From DATFVA01 sp963774455 (GTDB lineage: Bacteria; Bacteroidota; Ignavibacteria; Ignavibacteriales; Ignavibacteriaceae): 64,000 nt of DNA. The notes below the pieces were generated by a model, which saw only the letters and a program-made list of their open reading frames with translations, made no database searches and was not told the origin of the DNA. Location: positions 186,001-250,000 of the forward strand of contig CAVZFD010000004.1 in assembly GCA_963774455.1 (NCBI GenBank). Reading direction: 5' to 3'. Numbering within the stretch: the first letter of the stretch is position 1; every line of letters starts with the position of its first letter. Position numbers and translations under genes: made by a program. This document shows, piece by piece, positions 8,222 through 17,561 of this stretch.

Positions 8222-8884
8222 ATGAAAGTAAAAGCGATTATTACTGGAACAACAGGGATGGTGGGTGAAGGTGTTATGCACGAATGTCTTAACCATCCTG
8301 ATGTTGAATCTGTTCTGCTAATAAACAGGAGAAGGGGAAATGTTCAGCATCCGAAGTTGAAAGAGATAATTCACAATGACTTCTACGATCTTTCTTCTAT
8401 ACGTAACCAGTTGTCCGGATATAATTCCTGTTTCTTCTGCCTCGGCACAACTTCGGTCGGGAAAAAGGAAGAAGAATACACAAAAATCACCTTTGACCTT
8501 ACAAAGACATTCGTGGATACTTTCTATGAACTTAATCCGGGAATGACTTTCTGCTATGTTTCAGGCTCGGGTACTGACAGCTCAGAAAAGGGAAAGCTTA
8601 TGTGGGCGAGGGTTAAAGGAAAAACGGAGAATTATATCCTAAACCTGGGATTTAAGGATGCTTATATGTTTCGTCCCGCATTGATTACTCCCACAAAAGG
8701 ACTGAATAATACATTAACGATGTATAAGATCTTCGCTCCGTTGATTCCACTAGTCAGATTATTCTTTCCGGGCTATGTCTGCAGTCTGAGAGAAATAGGT
8801 CAGGCGATGATCAATTCTGTTATAAAAGGTTATGATAAAAAAATCCTTGAAGTAGATGATATTAAAAAACTAGCCGAAAAATAA
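8222..8884 (+). CDS. NAD(P)H-binding Rossmann-fold oxidoreductase/epimerase-like protein
   Basis: A 220-residue short-chain NAD(P)-binding protein of the NAD-dependent epimerase/HTATIP2-like type. It has the nucleotide-binding motif T-G-T-T-G-M-V-G-E-G near residues 8-17 and N-R-R at the end of beta-2. F-C-L-G-T-T-S-V-G near residues 75-83 follows the next strand, and V-S-G-S-G-T-D-S occurs near 113-120, followed by W-A-R-V-K-G-K with a candidate catalytic Lys. The substrate is unknown. An AAAGGA site precedes the ATG. The GNAT gene begins 1 base after its stop, so they are probably co-transcribed. A fragment of a close paralogue lies at 4235-4340. Confidence 0.88.
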   Translation: MKVKAIITGTTGMVGEGVMHECLNHPDVESVLLINRRRGNVQHPKLKEIIHNDFYDLSSIRNQLSGYNSCFFCLGTTSVGKKEEEYTKITFDLTKTFVDTFYELNPGMTFCYVSGSGTDSSEKGKLMWARVKGKTENYILNLGFKDAYMFRPALITPTKGLNNTLTMYKIFAPLIPLVRLFFPGYVCSLREIGQAMINSVIKGYDKKILEVDDIKKLAEK

Positions 8885-8885
8885 T

Positions 8886-9437
8886 ATGCTTAAATTAGAT
8901 TTTTCTCCCTTCCCGATTATAAAAACTGAAAGACTGCTTCTGCGCCAGATCAATAACGATGATGTGAACGAAATATTTGTGCTTCGTTCGGATGAAAGGG
9001 TAATGCGTTATATCGACAAGTCTCCTGCGCAATCCCTGGATGAGGCGTATGAATTTATTAAAAAGATAACTGAACTTGAAAAGAATACCGAAGCTGTTAC
9101 CTGGGGAATAGCATATAAGAATGAGCATAAACTGATAGGGACGATCTGTCTCTGGAATATTCAGAAGGAACATTACAGGGCAGAAGTAGGCTATAATCTT
9201 CATCCCGACTATTGGGCAAAAGGTATAATGCAGGAAGCTATCCAGGCGGTAATTGATTACGGGTTTAACTCTATGAAGCTTCATTCAATTGAGGCAAATG
9301 TTAGTCCCGGTAATACGGCATCTATCAGACTTCTGGAAAGAAATAAATTTAAGCAGGAAGCCTACTTTAAGGAAAACTTTTATTTCAACGGGAAGTTCCT
9401 GGATTCGGCGATTTATTCTTTGTTAATAACTGATTAA
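8886..9437 (+). CDS. GNAT family N-acetyltransferase (RimJ/RimL type)
   Basis: A 183-residue acetyltransferase of the RimJ/RimL branch: I-x-T-E-R-L-L-L-R-Q near residues 13-22, an I-G-T-I-C-L-W strand, E-V-G-Y-N-L-H-P-D-Y-W-A-K-G-I-M-x-E-A in the acetyl-CoA binding region (about 101-119), and the closing N-x-A-S-I-R-L-L-E-R-N-x-F. Members acetylate N-terminal amines of ribosomal proteins or small amines using acetyl-CoA; the substrate cannot be read from sequence. It lies in a tight set with the upstream oxidoreductase and the downstream rRNA methyltransferase. Confidence 0.92.
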   Translation: MLKLDFSPFPIIKTERLLLRQINNDDVNEIFVLRSDERVMRYIDKSPAQSLDEAYEFIKKITELEKNTEAVTWGIAYKNEHKLIGTICLWNIQKEHYRAEVGYNLHPDYWAKGIMQEAIQAVIDYGFNSMKLHSIEANVSPGNTASIRLLERNKFKQEAYFKENFYFNGKFLDSAIYSLLITD

Positions 9438-9449
9438 ATTTTTAATTCT

Positions 9450-10637
9450 ATGTACGATTATTTGGAAAAGGGCTACTTCGGGCAGGCAACAGGTAAGATG
9501 GAAAACCTGTGCGGAGAAGAACTGTCAGAACTTGGTGCTTCAGATGTCAAACCGGATTATAAAGGCGTTTATTTTAATGCTGATATTACCACGATTTACA
9601 AAATCAATTATACATCAAGACTTCTTTCAAGGGTACTTGCTCCGTTAGTGACGTTCCCCTGTCATACCACAAATATTCTGATTCAGAGAGCCAAGAAAAT
9701 TGACTGGGAGGATTTCCTTTCAGTTAAAAAAACATTTGCGATCAGTTCCTCTGTTTCTAAAAGCAGGATTACCAATTCTCTTTATGCATCACAATGTCTG
9801 AAGGATGGGATAGCAGATTACTTCAGAGATAAATACGGCAAACGTCCCGATGTTGAAATTGTTAATCCTGATGTCCGTTTTAACCTTCATATAGAAAAGG
9901 ATACTGCGGTCATAAGTCTTGATACATCCGGCGATTCTCTTCATAAAAGGGGATACAGGCTGCTGGCGGGTGAAGCACCCATGCAGGAGACTCTTGCTGC
10001 TGCAATAATAAGGCTGAGTAAGTGGGATGGAGAAAATCCTTTGTGGGATCCGATGTGCGGTTCCGGGACAATCCTCTGTGAAGCTTTGATGCATTACTGC
10101 AGGATACCGGCTCAATACCTGCGTAAAAAGTTCGGCTTTTTCAATCTGCCTGAATTTGACAGCGATGCCTGGAAGAATATTAAGGAGGATTATGATAGTA
10201 AGATACGACCTTTGCCCAAAAACATTATAAGTGGAACTGATAAGTCGTTAAAAGCCCTGGATGTTGCCAGAGAAAATCTCTCTCATCTTCCATATTCTGC
10301 TTCTGTTGGAATCGCACGTAAATCATTTCAGGAGGTAGAAAGTTTTGAAAATGGAACTTTGATTACTAATCCGCCTTATGGAATCCGGCTTGGAGAAAAA
10401 GAGGAAGTGCAGGCACTATATAAGGAGTTAGGCGACTTTCTTAAAACGAACTGTACAGGTACTTCAGCTTTCATTTATACCGGGAATCCCGAACTCCGTA
10501 AAAACATCGGGTTAAAAACCACCAGGAGAATTCCGCTTGATAATGGAAAGCTTGAGGGTGTGCTTCTGCAAATAGATAGTTATAAGGGAAGTAAGAAGAA
10601 AAAATACTCAGATTCAGAAGATGACCAGGATTCTTAA
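9450..10637 (+). CDS. THUMP-domain class I SAM-dependent RNA methyltransferase (RlmL N-terminal half type)
   Basis: A 395-residue methyltransferase of the COG0116 family. An N-terminal ferredoxin-like/THUMP RNA-binding region (about 1-155) is followed by the methyltransferase domain with D-P-M-C-G-S-G-T at 200-207 and the catalytic N-P-P-Y at 307-310. Those residues are expected for an N2-guanine methyltransferase acting on rRNA, by analogy with RlmL modifying 23S rRNA G2445. The RlmK half of the E. coli fusion is absent, as is usual outside gamma-proteobacteria. The last 15 residues are a charged Lys/Ser/Asp tail. Its 3' end overlaps the convergent ABC-F gene by 4 bases. Confidence 0.9.
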   Translation: MYDYLEKGYFGQATGKMENLCGEELSELGASDVKPDYKGVYFNADITTIYKINYTSRLLSRVLAPLVTFPCHTTNILIQRAKKIDWEDFLSVKKTFAISSSVSKSRITNSLYASQCLKDGIADYFRDKYGKRPDVEIVNPDVRFNLHIEKDTAVISLDTSGDSLHKRGYRLLAGEAPMQETLAAAIIRLSKWDGENPLWDPMCGSGTILCEALMHYCRIPAQYLRKKFGFFNLPEFDSDAWKNIKEDYDSKIRPLPKNIISGTDKSLKALDVARENLSHLPYSASVGIARKSFQEVESFENGTLITNPPYGIRLGEKEEVQALYKELGDFLKTNCTGTSAFIYTGNPELRKNIGLKTTRRIPLDNGKLEGVLLQIDSYKGSKKKKYSDSEDDQDS

Positions 10638-12532
10638 GAGAGTTCCTCTTTTTTTCTTTCTAATTCGTCCCATCTGTCATAAAGCTGCTTAACTTTGGAT
10701 TTGGCATCTTCAAGCTGCAGGTTCAGTTCATTTGTCTGTTCTGCAAATTTCAGATAAAAATCGGAAGAGGTAAATATCTTTTCAATTTTATCAACTTCAG
10801 ATTCAGCATCAATAATCTTTTCCTCAATCTGCTCAAGTTCTAAGGCATCTTTGTAACTAAGTTTGGTTGGTTTCGATTTTGCTCTTGGTGAACCGGCCCC
10901 GGATTCCTTTTTATCTTTTGACTGCTGAACTTCTTTTTCTTTGAGCCGTATTCTTTTCTTTTCAAGATAGTAATCGTAATCCCCCTCACTATAGTAGATC
11001 TGCTTGTTTTCTTCCAAAGCAATTATTCCGCTGCAGACACGGTTTAGGAAATACCTGTCGTGACTAACAACCACAACGCAGCCTTCAAATGATATAAGTG
11101 CTTCTTCAAGTATTCTCAGGGTCGGCAGATCAAGGTCATTTGTGGGTTCATCGAGCATAAGGAAATTCCCTCCGCTGCTCAGGATTTTAGCAAGTGTCAG
11201 TCTGCTTTTCTCTCCGCCGGAAAGCTTACCTACATTTGTATTTATTCTGTCATCCGTAAAGAGGAATCTTCTAAGGTAGGTCCATACACTGATCTGCTGC
11301 TTCCCGAATTTGACGGTTTCACTTCCTTCCCCGATCGCTTTGATGACGGTATCATCATCATTTAAGAGAAGTCTTGACTGATCTACATAATTAAATATTG
11401 TTGTTTCCCCGGTTTCAATTAATCCTTTTGCCGGGGGTATTTCACCAAGGATAGTTCTTAAGAGGGTTGTTTTTCCCGACCCGTTTGAACCTACGATCCC
11501 AATATTTTTTCCTGGCTCAAAATTAAAATTGAATCCTTCAAATAACGTCTTTCCGCCCGGATTAACTGAAAGGTTTTTTATCTCAACAACCTTTTTACCC
11601 AGCCGATCAGCAGGAGGAATAATTAAATCTACATCAAGTTCCTTTTCAGCAGGGCCCTGTGAGGAAATTTCATAGAAGGTATCAAGCCTGCTTTTAGCCT
11701 TAGTTCTTCTTGCCCTCGGTCCCCGTCTTACCCATTCAAGTTCACGTTTCAGAAACTGCTGACGTTTACGTTCCTCAACTTCCTTAACAGCCTGTCTTTC
11801 GGTTTTATTTACAAGGTAATCTGTATAATTACCTGGATGAGAATAAAATGTGCCTGAAGAAAGCTCGACAATTCTGTTGGCTATCCTGTCGAGAAAATAC
11901 CGGTCGTGGGTAACAAAAACACAGGTTCCTTTATAGCCGGCAAGGAAATCCTCCAGCCACTCTATTGAGTCGGTATCGAGATGGTTTGTAGGTTCATCCA
12001 GGATTAGCAGATCGGGTTTTGAGATAAGCGCACGGCAGAGCGCAACACGCCTTTTTTCTCCCCCGGAAAGATTGGAAACATTCCTATTTATGCCGGGAGC
12101 GTCAAGAGATTCAGTAAGTACTTTAATCCTCTTCTCGAGATTCCAGGAATCAAGGCGGAGAATAGTTTCTTCGAGATGATGTTTTTGAGGTGAGTCGAAA
12201 GGGGTTAGTTCATATTCCCTAATCAAATCAAGTTCATTGGATGCCCCGGATAAAATATTATCAAACACATTCCTGTTTTCATCCAGAGTAAATTCCTGCG
12301 ACAGAAACCCTGTTACAAGATTTTTCTTTTTTGCAACTTCCCCGGTATCAGGAGTCATAAGGCCGGAAATAATTTTCAGGAAAGTTGATTTGCCAGCACC
12401 GTTTCTACCGACCAGTCCGATCCTGTCTCCTTCGTGAATACTAAGGGATGCTTTATCTAAAATGATCTGTTCTCCGAAATGAACTTCCAGTTCAAGCGCA
12501 GTTAGAATAACAGGTGCAATGTTTTCGGCCAT
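10634..12532 (-). CDS. ABC-F family ATPase (Uup/translation factor type)
   Basis: A 632-residue soluble protein with two ABC ATPase domains and no membrane part. The first Walker A, G-R-N-G-A-G-K-S-T, is at 42-50, with an L-S-G-G-E-K-R-R signature and D-E-P-T-N-H-L-D further on. The second set is G-S-N-G-S-G-K-T-T near 352, L-S-G-G-E-K-S-R and D-E-P-T-N-D-L-D. The inter-domain linker is basic (about 235-290), and a charged coiled coil occupies about 560-632 like the C-terminal domain of Uup. ABC-F proteins bind the ribosomal E site and ease stalled translation or give antibiotic resistance; Uup is also tied to branched DNA and 50S assembly. A monocistronic gene convergent with the methyltransferase. 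Confidence 0.93.
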   Translation of the reverse strand: MAENIAPVILTALELEVHFGEQIILDKASLSIHEGDRIGLVGRNGAGKSTFLKIISGLMTPDTGEVAKKKNLVTGFLSQEFTLDENRNVFDNILSGASNELDLIREYELTPFDSPQKHHLEETILRLDSWNLEKRIKVLTESLDAPGINRNVSNLSGGEKRRVALCRALISKPDLLILDEPTNHLDTDSIEWLEDFLAGYKGTCVFVTHDRYFLDRIANRIVELSSGTFYSHPGNYTDYLVNKTERQAVKEVEERKRQQFLKRELEWVRRGPRARRTKAKSRLDTFYEISSQGPAEKELDVDLIIPPADRLGKKVVEIKNLSVNPGGKTLFEGFNFNFEPGKNIGIVGSNGSGKTTLLRTILGEIPPAKGLIETGETTIFNYVDQSRLLLNDDDTVIKAIGEGSETVKFGKQQISVWTYLRRFLFTDDRINTNVGKLSGGEKSRLTLAKILSSGGNFLMLDEPTNDLDLPTLRILEEALISFEGCVVVVSHDRYFLNRVCSGIIALEENKQIYYSEGDYDYYLEKKRIRLKEKEVQQSKDKKESGAGSPRAKSKPTKLSYKDALELEQIEEKIIDAESEVDKIEKIFTSSDFYLKFAEQTNELNLQLEDAKSKVKQLYDRWDELERKKEELS

Positions 12533-12649
12533 ATATTGATTTTTTTACGTAATTAAATGAGGTGCAAATATAAGCTAACGGTTTGTAAGTAAATATGTAA
12601 AGATTTGAACCAGATTGAAATACAAAGTGAACACTTACAGGAAGGAGGA

Positions 12650-13281
12650 TCAGGGTTTTTTGAAAATCATCACCAAAATCCTTGGAACAGATGCACCGGC
12701 TCCATCAAAAAATTCATCAAGGTGAGATATTTCAAGTCCCGACTTTTTAGCCGCATTTATAAAATCTGAAATATTATGATTATAACATTCCAGCACCTGC
12801 TGACCCGCTTCTGTTTCGAACCTTGCTTTCGTACCGGAATACTGCTTATAAGGATGGAGTTCTCCGATATAAATGTGTCCTCCAGGTGAAAGTACCGGGA
12901 AGCTTCCTGGAATATATGATCCAGGTTTTGTATATGTTCGAGCACAAGGCTGAAACTCACCAGGTCGTATTGGCTATTCAGGAAATCCCAGCTGTCTCTG
13001 ATATCAGCCTGGATGAACTGAACTTTGTCAGAATGGATTTTTTCCTTTGCCCTGGCGATCATCTCTTCAGAAAAATCGACGGCGGTTATATGCTCTGCAT
13101 TCTGCAGAAGCCATTCCGTATTTTTTCCGGTGCCGCAGCCTATTTCCAGACATTTACCTGGATTATATCCGGCAAGGTTTTCTCTAAATGCTTTTCCTTC
13201 AAGGTCACGGGTTTTGTTAGCATTTGTATCATACTGTTCTGCCCAAAGGTTGTATCCGTCTTTTATTTCCATTTTATTCAT
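12650..13281 (-). pseudogene. class I SAM-dependent methyltransferase with a single-base frameshift
   Basis: The 5' part encodes a class I methyltransferase: C-L-E-I-G-C-G-T-G-K-N-T-E motif I, then V-D-F-S-E-E-M, and I-Q-A-D-I-R-D. After about 12888 the reading continues in another frame with the expected S-P-G-G-H-I-Y-I-G-E-L-H-P block and ends at the TGA at 12650-12652. One base is missing where the two frames join, and both halves are well conserved, so this is recent decay or an assembly error. The start at 13281 is chosen because upstream frames overlap the regulator gene, which ends at 13286. The substrate is unknown; the regulator lies immediately upstream on the same strand. Confidence 0.85.
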
Positions 13282-13285
13282 GCAG

Positions 13286-14266
13286 TTAGGCTGCCAGTTC
13301 ACGGTTGTATTTATTTCTGTATTGGATGGGTGATAATCCTGTTATCTTTTTGAATGTTGTACGGAAAGCTTTAGTATCTGTATACCCTACCTTGTACATT
13401 ACTTCACTGATATTTGCCATCGAACTCTCCAGGTTCATTTTTGCTGCTTCTACCTTGACACGTTGAATGTATTCTACGACTGTATTAGCGGTTGCCTTTT
13501 TGAACCTGCGCTCAAGGTTTCTTCTGCTGAGTGCAAGCATTGATGCAAGCTGTTCAACGGTAATCTTATCCTGGTAATTACTTTCAATGAACTCCTGGGC
13601 TTTTTTAACCTGTTCATCCTCGTGTTCTTTTTGCCCACGGAACATTATAAAAGGCGACTGACTGTCGCGGTCAATGTCAATCATAAATGCTTTTGAAATC
13701 AATACGGCCACTTCACGCCCGGCAAATTTTTCAATAAGATATAGCAGTAAATTCAGGTACGAATATGCTCCGCCGCTTGTGTAAATTCCCGTATCTTCGG
13801 TCATTATCTTATCATCAAGAAGATTTGCTTCAGGGTACATTTTCCTGAACTCATTGGCAAACCTCCAGTGCGTCGTGCAGCGTTTGCCTTCAAGCAATCC
13901 TGTAGCAGCAAGGAAAAACGAACCTACACAGAAGCTTGCTATTTCAGCTCCATTCCTGTATTGCTCCACGATCCAGGGAATAAATTCTTTATTTCTTTCG
14001 ATAGTTTTCTTCTGATCGCCGAAAAGAGCAGGTACTATTATTAAGTCGGTTTTATCTACGCTGCTAATGAGAACGTCAGGATTTACCGTAAACAAGCCTG
14101 TCGTTTGCCTGGTCTCTTTTGATATCCCGGCAAGGTGTACCTCAAACATCGGCTCTCTGCCCATTTCTTTAAGCAGTCCGTTAACTTCAGAAAAGATCTG
14201 GTATGTTCCTTCAATATTGACCATGCTGGAATGACCCAGCGGAATTAATATAGATATGTGTTTCAT
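13286..14266 (-). CDS. GlxA-type transcriptional regulator (DJ-1/PfpI domain plus AraC HTH)
   Basis: A 326-residue regulator. Residues 1-190 form a DJ-1/PfpI-like amidotransferase fold with a nucleophile-elbow Cys in I-A-S-F-C-V-G-S-F (about 110-118) and H-W-R-F near 133. Residues about 215-320 form the AraC double helix-turn-helix (L-A-L-S-R-R-N-L-E-R-R-F-K in the first HTH, G-Y-x-D-T-K-A-F-R-T-T-F-K in the second). GlxA regulators sense small metabolites or reactive carbonyls in some cases. It is divergent from the VOC/DHFR-fold gene cluster across a 373-bp region, so it is the obvious candidate to control it; that is inference. Confidence 0.93.
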   Translation of the reverse strand: MKHISILIPLGHSSMVNIEGTYQIFSEVNGLLKEMGREPMFEVHLAGISKETRQTTGLFTVNPDVLISSVDKTDLIIVPALFGDQKKTIERNKEFIPWIVEQYRNGAEIASFCVGSFFLAATGLLEGKRCTTHWRFANEFRKMYPEANLLDDKIMTEDTGIYTSGGAYSYLNLLLYLIEKFAGREVAVLISKAFMIDIDRDSQSPFIMFRGQKEHEDEQVKKAQEFIESNYQDKITVEQLASMLALSRRNLERRFKKATANTVVEYIQRVKVEAAKMNLESSMANISEVMYKVGYTDTKAFRTTFKKITGLSPIQYRNKYNRELAA

Positions 14267-14639
14267 TTGTCGATATGAAATTAGGGTGTTTCAAACTTCT
14301 GGTTAATTAAGAATAAATATAGAAATCCGGCATGTCGCAATCAACCCCTTAAGTTGCCGTGATTACATCCCTCTTGAGATAAAACACCGTAATATTTTAA
14401 AAAATAGCGATATTACGCAGAGTTTAACGATTGTCGTATTTCCCCCTAAAAATGACGGAATTACACCTACCATGTTTTGAATCTGTCAGTTAGATTTGCG
14501 TTGAGCTTAGGAAAGTAATACACACGAAAAATTTCGTAATAGATATCAGTATTGCAAACTGAATATCGAAGGGAACAGTTTTATCAATTCAATCGGGCAA
14601 TGGTCCGCGACGGATGGATAATTAAGTACAAAAATCGTT
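14267..14639. promoter_or_regulatory. divergent intergenic region between the GlxA-type regulator and the VOC/DHFR cluster
   Basis: A gene-free, AT-rich 373-bp region separating two divergent transcription units, so it must hold both promoters and probably the operator of the AraC-family regulator. I see no long inverted repeat and cannot assign individual -10/-35 elements with confidence. Confidence 0.5.
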
Positions 14640-14996
14640 ATGTCTGTAAGAAATAAAAAACTGGTGATGAGTTTCCTGGATGGTTTTATTAACGGCAATA
14701 AACAGAAGTGTATAAACTATTTAACCGATGATGTCAGATGGAATATTATAGGCATGCCCTCCATCAGAGGAAAACAGAATTTTCTTCAGGCACTGGAAAT
14801 GATGGAGCTCTGGAAATCAACATTTTTATATAGCCCCTCCGGAAGGACAAAGAACATAATTGCTGAGAAGGATTACGTTGTTGTGGAGAGCGCTGGAGGA
14901 AATAGTAATTCCGCTAACTGTGATATTTACAAAATTATAAATGGAAAAATCCGTGAAATGACATCTTATATTGTAGATACTTCTGTGAATGAATAA
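14640..14996 (+). CDS. nuclear transport factor 2 family (SnoaL-like) protein
   Basis: A 118-residue single-domain protein of the NTF2/SnoaL fold: an N-terminal helix pair with F-L-D-G-F-I-N-G-N, then D-D-V-R-W-N-I-I-G and R-G-K-Q-N-F in the pattern of ketosteroid-isomerase-like small-molecule binding or isomerising proteins. The conserved D-D-V-x-W near residues 30-34 is visible. It is first in the cluster facing the GlxA regulator; the next gene starts 45 bases on. The substrate is unknown. Confidence 0.85.
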   Translation: MSVRNKKLVMSFLDGFINGNKQKCINYLTDDVRWNIIGMPSIRGKQNFLQALEMMELWKSTFLYSPSGRTKNIIAEKDYVVVESAGGNSNSANCDIYKIINGKIREMTSYIVDTSVNE

Positions 14997-15041
14997 TAGC
15001 AGGTTGTTTTGTGTTATTACAAAATATGAAAGGATAATGAC

Positions 15042-15431
15042 ATGGTTAAGTACAGTAAAGCGTTTAGCAGCTTCTCAGTGAATGATTCACAGAAGGCAAA
15101 AGATTTCTATTCAAATAAACTTGGACTTGAAGTAACGGAGGTACCAGAAATGGAAGGGCTCCTCAACCTTCATATAAAAGGTAGTGAAAATGTGATGATC
15201 TATCCAAAACCTGATCATCAGCCCGCAACTTTTACGGTTCTGAATTTTATGGTGCAAGATATTGAGAAGACTGTTGATGAACTTACAGCAAAAGGTGTAA
15301 AGTTTGAGATATATAATGAGGAGAATTTAAAGACCGATAACAAAGGTATTAGCCGCGGGCCGGGTCCTACGATTGCCTGGCTCAGAGATCCTGCAGGTAA
15401 TTTTATTTCCATTTTGGAAGAAATATCATAA
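15042..15431 (+). CDS. VOC (glyoxalase/dioxygenase fold) family protein
   Basis: A 129-residue two-module beta-alpha-beta-beta-beta protein of the vicinal oxygen chelate fold. The opening reads F-S-S-F-S-V-N-D, followed by A-K-D-F-Y-S-N-K-L-G-L-E-V, and the closing strand is W-L-R-D-P-A-G-N-F-I-S-I-L-E-E. The terminal Glu is the usual metal-ligand position, while the N-terminal His ligand is replaced by Ser, so metal binding is doubtful. It may be a bleomycin-resistance or glyoxalase-like binding protein. Cluster member; the downstream PhnB-like gene begins 24 bases later with an AAGGAG site. Confidence 0.88.
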   Translation: MVKYSKAFSSFSVNDSQKAKDFYSNKLGLEVTEVPEMEGLLNLHIKGSENVMIYPKPDHQPATFTVLNFMVQDIEKTVDELTAKGVKFEIYNEENLKTDNKGISRGPGPTIAWLRDPAGNFISILEEIS

Positions 15432-15455
15432 ATAATACATATAAGGAGAAAAAAG

Positions 15456-15884
15456 ATGGTAACAATAAATCCGTATTTGAATTTTCCCGGAAATACTGAG
15501 GAGGCTTTTAATTTTTACAAATCAGTCTTCGGAGGAGAATTTGCAGAACTCGTAAGATTTAAAGATACAGAGGATGGATCGAAACTTAATGCTAAGGAAA
15601 AAGAAATGCTGATGCACATCTCGCTCCCTATCGGGAAAGGGAATATACTTATGGCTACTGATGCGCTGGAATCAATGGGACATAAGATAACTGAAGGAAA
15701 TAATTTCTCTCTTTCTGTTGAGACTGAAAGCAAAGAGGAAGCAGATAAAATATTTAAAGGTCTTTCGAAAGGCGGAAAGATTACAATGCCGCAAGCTGAA
15801 ACTTTCTGGGGTTCTTATTTCGGGATGGTGAACGATAAGTTCGGAACCCAGTGGATGGTAAGCTATGCCCCGAAAAAATCATAA
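15456..15884 (+). CDS. PhnB-like VOC family protein
   Basis: A 142-residue protein of the PhnB/YcdA-like branch of the VOC superfamily. Landmarks are the opening N-P-Y-L-N-F-P-G-N-T-E-E-A-F-N-F-Y-K-S-V-F-G-G-E, a central H-I-S-L-P-I-G, and the closing W-G-S-Y-F-G-M-V-N-D-K-F-G-T-Q-W-M-V. Family members are annotated as 3-demethylubiquinone methyltransferase-like but have no proven enzymatic role. AAGGAG precedes the ATG by 8 bases. It is followed by a two-domain relative. Confidence 0.9.
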   Translation: MVTINPYLNFPGNTEEAFNFYKSVFGGEFAELVRFKDTEDGSKLNAKEKEMLMHISLPIGKGNILMATDALESMGHKITEGNNFSLSVETESKEEADKIFKGLSKGGKITMPQAETFWGSYFGMVNDKFGTQWMVSYAPKKS

Positions 15885-15967
15885 AGCGGTGTTAATTAGC
15901 GCTAATTGACGAAATAGATTTAATACAAATGAAACATTGACTGAATAATTAAATGGAAGGAACTAAA

Positions 15968-16867
15968 ATGCAAAAGATAAGCCCTTTTTTATGGTTTGAT
16001 AAACAGGCCGAAGAAGCCGCCAAATTTTATACTTCTGTCTTTAGGAATTCAAAGATGGGGGGAGTAACAAAATATAATGATGCAAGCGCGGCTGCTTCAG
16101 GCATGAAGCCGGGTTCAGTTATGACAGCCTCCTTTGAAATTGACGGCTATAGCTTTACAGCAATTAACGGCGGACCGGTTTTTAAAATTAATCCTTCAGT
16201 TTCATTTTTTGTCCATTCCAAAGATGAAAAAGAAATTGACGATCTATGGAAAAAACTCTCTGACGGCGGAAAAGTTCTGATGGAATTAAATAAATATGAC
16301 TGGAGTAAAAAATACGGATGGGTTGAAGATAAGTACGGATTATCCTGGCAGATGATGTTGATGGAAAATGATTTTAAACAGAATATAGTTCCATCACTTT
16401 TATTTACAGGTGAAGCATACGGAAAAGCAAACGAAGCGATCAATTTCTACACATCCGTTTTTAAGAATGCTAAAGTAGAAAATGTATTCAAATACGGGCC
16501 GGATTCCCCCCCTAACGAGCCTGATGCTTTAATGTTTGCGGATTTTACTCTTGAGGGGATATTATTTGCTGCAATGGATGGAGCCGGTGAACATAACTTT
16601 CATTTTAATGAAGCAGTATCATTCGTAGTAAATTGTGAGGATCAAAAAGAACTTGATCATTACTGGAATAAGCTTTCTGAAGGCGGGGATCCCAAAGCAC
16701 AAATGTGCGGATGGCTGAAAGACAGGTTCGGAGTATCCTGGCAGATAGTTCCCTCCGTTCTGCCTGAACTTTTACGTGATGGTAAAAAAAGTCAGAAGGT
16801 TATGGAACGGGTTCTAAAAATGAAAAAACTTGATATTGCAGAATTACAAAAAGCTTATGAAGGATAG
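15968..16867 (+). CDS. double-domain PhnB-like VOC family protein
   Basis: About 299 residues holding two tandem PhnB-like modules. The first (about 1-130) runs from I-S-P-F-L-W-F to the K-Y-G-L-S-W-Q block. The second (about 135-270) runs from I-V-P-S-L-L-F to the R-F-G-V-S-W-Q-I-V-P block, followed by an M-K-K-L-D-I-A-E-L tail typical of the family. An upstream in-frame ATG at 15953 exists, but GGAAGG at 15955-15960 is correctly spaced for the ATG at 15968, so that start is preferred. The product may bind or modify a small molecule; the ligand is unknown. Confidence 0.9.
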   Translation: MQKISPFLWFDKQAEEAAKFYTSVFRNSKMGGVTKYNDASAAASGMKPGSVMTASFEIDGYSFTAINGGPVFKINPSVSFFVHSKDEKEIDDLWKKLSDGGKVLMELNKYDWSKKYGWVEDKYGLSWQMMLMENDFKQNIVPSLLFTGEAYGKANEAINFYTSVFKNAKVENVFKYGPDSPPNEPDALMFADFTLEGILFAAMDGAGEHNFHFNEAVSFVVNCEDQKELDHYWNKLSEGGDPKAQMCGWLKDRFGVSWQIVPSVLPELLRDGKKSQKVMERVLKMKKLDIAELQKAYEG

Positions 16868-16882
16868 AGAAAGGAAAAATAA

Positions 16883-17518
16883 ATGAGAAAACTGGTGGTT
16901 AATACTTTCGTTACTCTCGACGGGGTTATGCAGGCTCCCGGCGGACCGGAAGAGGATACCGACGGGGTTTTTAAATTCGGGGGCTGGTCGTTTCATTTCT
17001 GGGATGATATGATGGGGAAGACAATGGACGAATTTATGAAGCAGCCCTTTGATCTGCTGCTGGGCAGGAAAACTTATGATATATTTGCTGCTCACTGGCC
17101 AAAGATAGAAAACGATCCTACTGCAGTTAAGCTTAACAGTGTAAAAAAATACGTTGTTTCCAAAACTCTTGATAAAGCCGGCTGGAATAATTCCTACCTT
17201 ATAAAAGCTGACGTTGAAAAAAATATTAAAAAACTGAAGGAAGATTCAGGCCCTGAAATACAGGTACACGGAAGCAGCCGCCTTGTTCAGACACTCCTTG
17301 AAAATAATCTGGCTGATGAATATAATCTCTGGGTGTTCCCCGTAACAGTTGGAGAAGGAAAAAGATTGTTCGGTGATGGAACACTTCCTGCTAAATGGAA
17401 ACTTGTTGAAAGCAAAGCCTCATCCACCGGTGTTGTTATAAATACTTATCAGCCGGCAGGTGAATTAGAAACAGGTTCTTTTGCGCTTGATAATTCCGAT
17501 GCTGAGTCCGTTTCATAA
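16883..17518 (+). CDS. dihydrofolate reductase family (RibD C-terminal) protein
   Basis: A 211-residue protein of the RibD-C/YyaP-YwjB type DHFR-like family. The N-terminal strand reads N-T-F-V-T-L-D-G-V-M, then L-L-L-G-R-K-T-Y-D-I-F near residues 58-68, I-Q-V-H-G-S-S-R-L-V in the nucleotide-binding region, and P-V-T-V-G-E-G-K-R-L-F near 152-162. These proteins bind NADPH; true DHFR activity is usually not shown. It starts 15 bases after the VOC gene. The last 30 residues have no counterpart in the second copy at 17978. Confidence 0.9.
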   Translation: MRKLVVNTFVTLDGVMQAPGGPEEDTDGVFKFGGWSFHFWDDMMGKTMDEFMKQPFDLLLGRKTYDIFAAHWPKIENDPTAVKLNSVKKYVVSKTLDKAGWNNSYLIKADVEKNIKKLKEDSGPEIQVHGSSRLVQTLLENNLADEYNLWVFPVTVGEGKRLFGDGTLPAKWKLVESKASSTGVVINTYQPAGELETGSFALDNSDAESVS

Positions 17519-17561
17519 TTTAATATCAAATGAAATAATAATTAACTTAAGGAAAAACATT

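Noticed and set aside
12823..13353. Plus-strand frame of 176 codons
   Set aside because: Antisense to the frameshifted methyltransferase and the regulator; no recognisable protein family.
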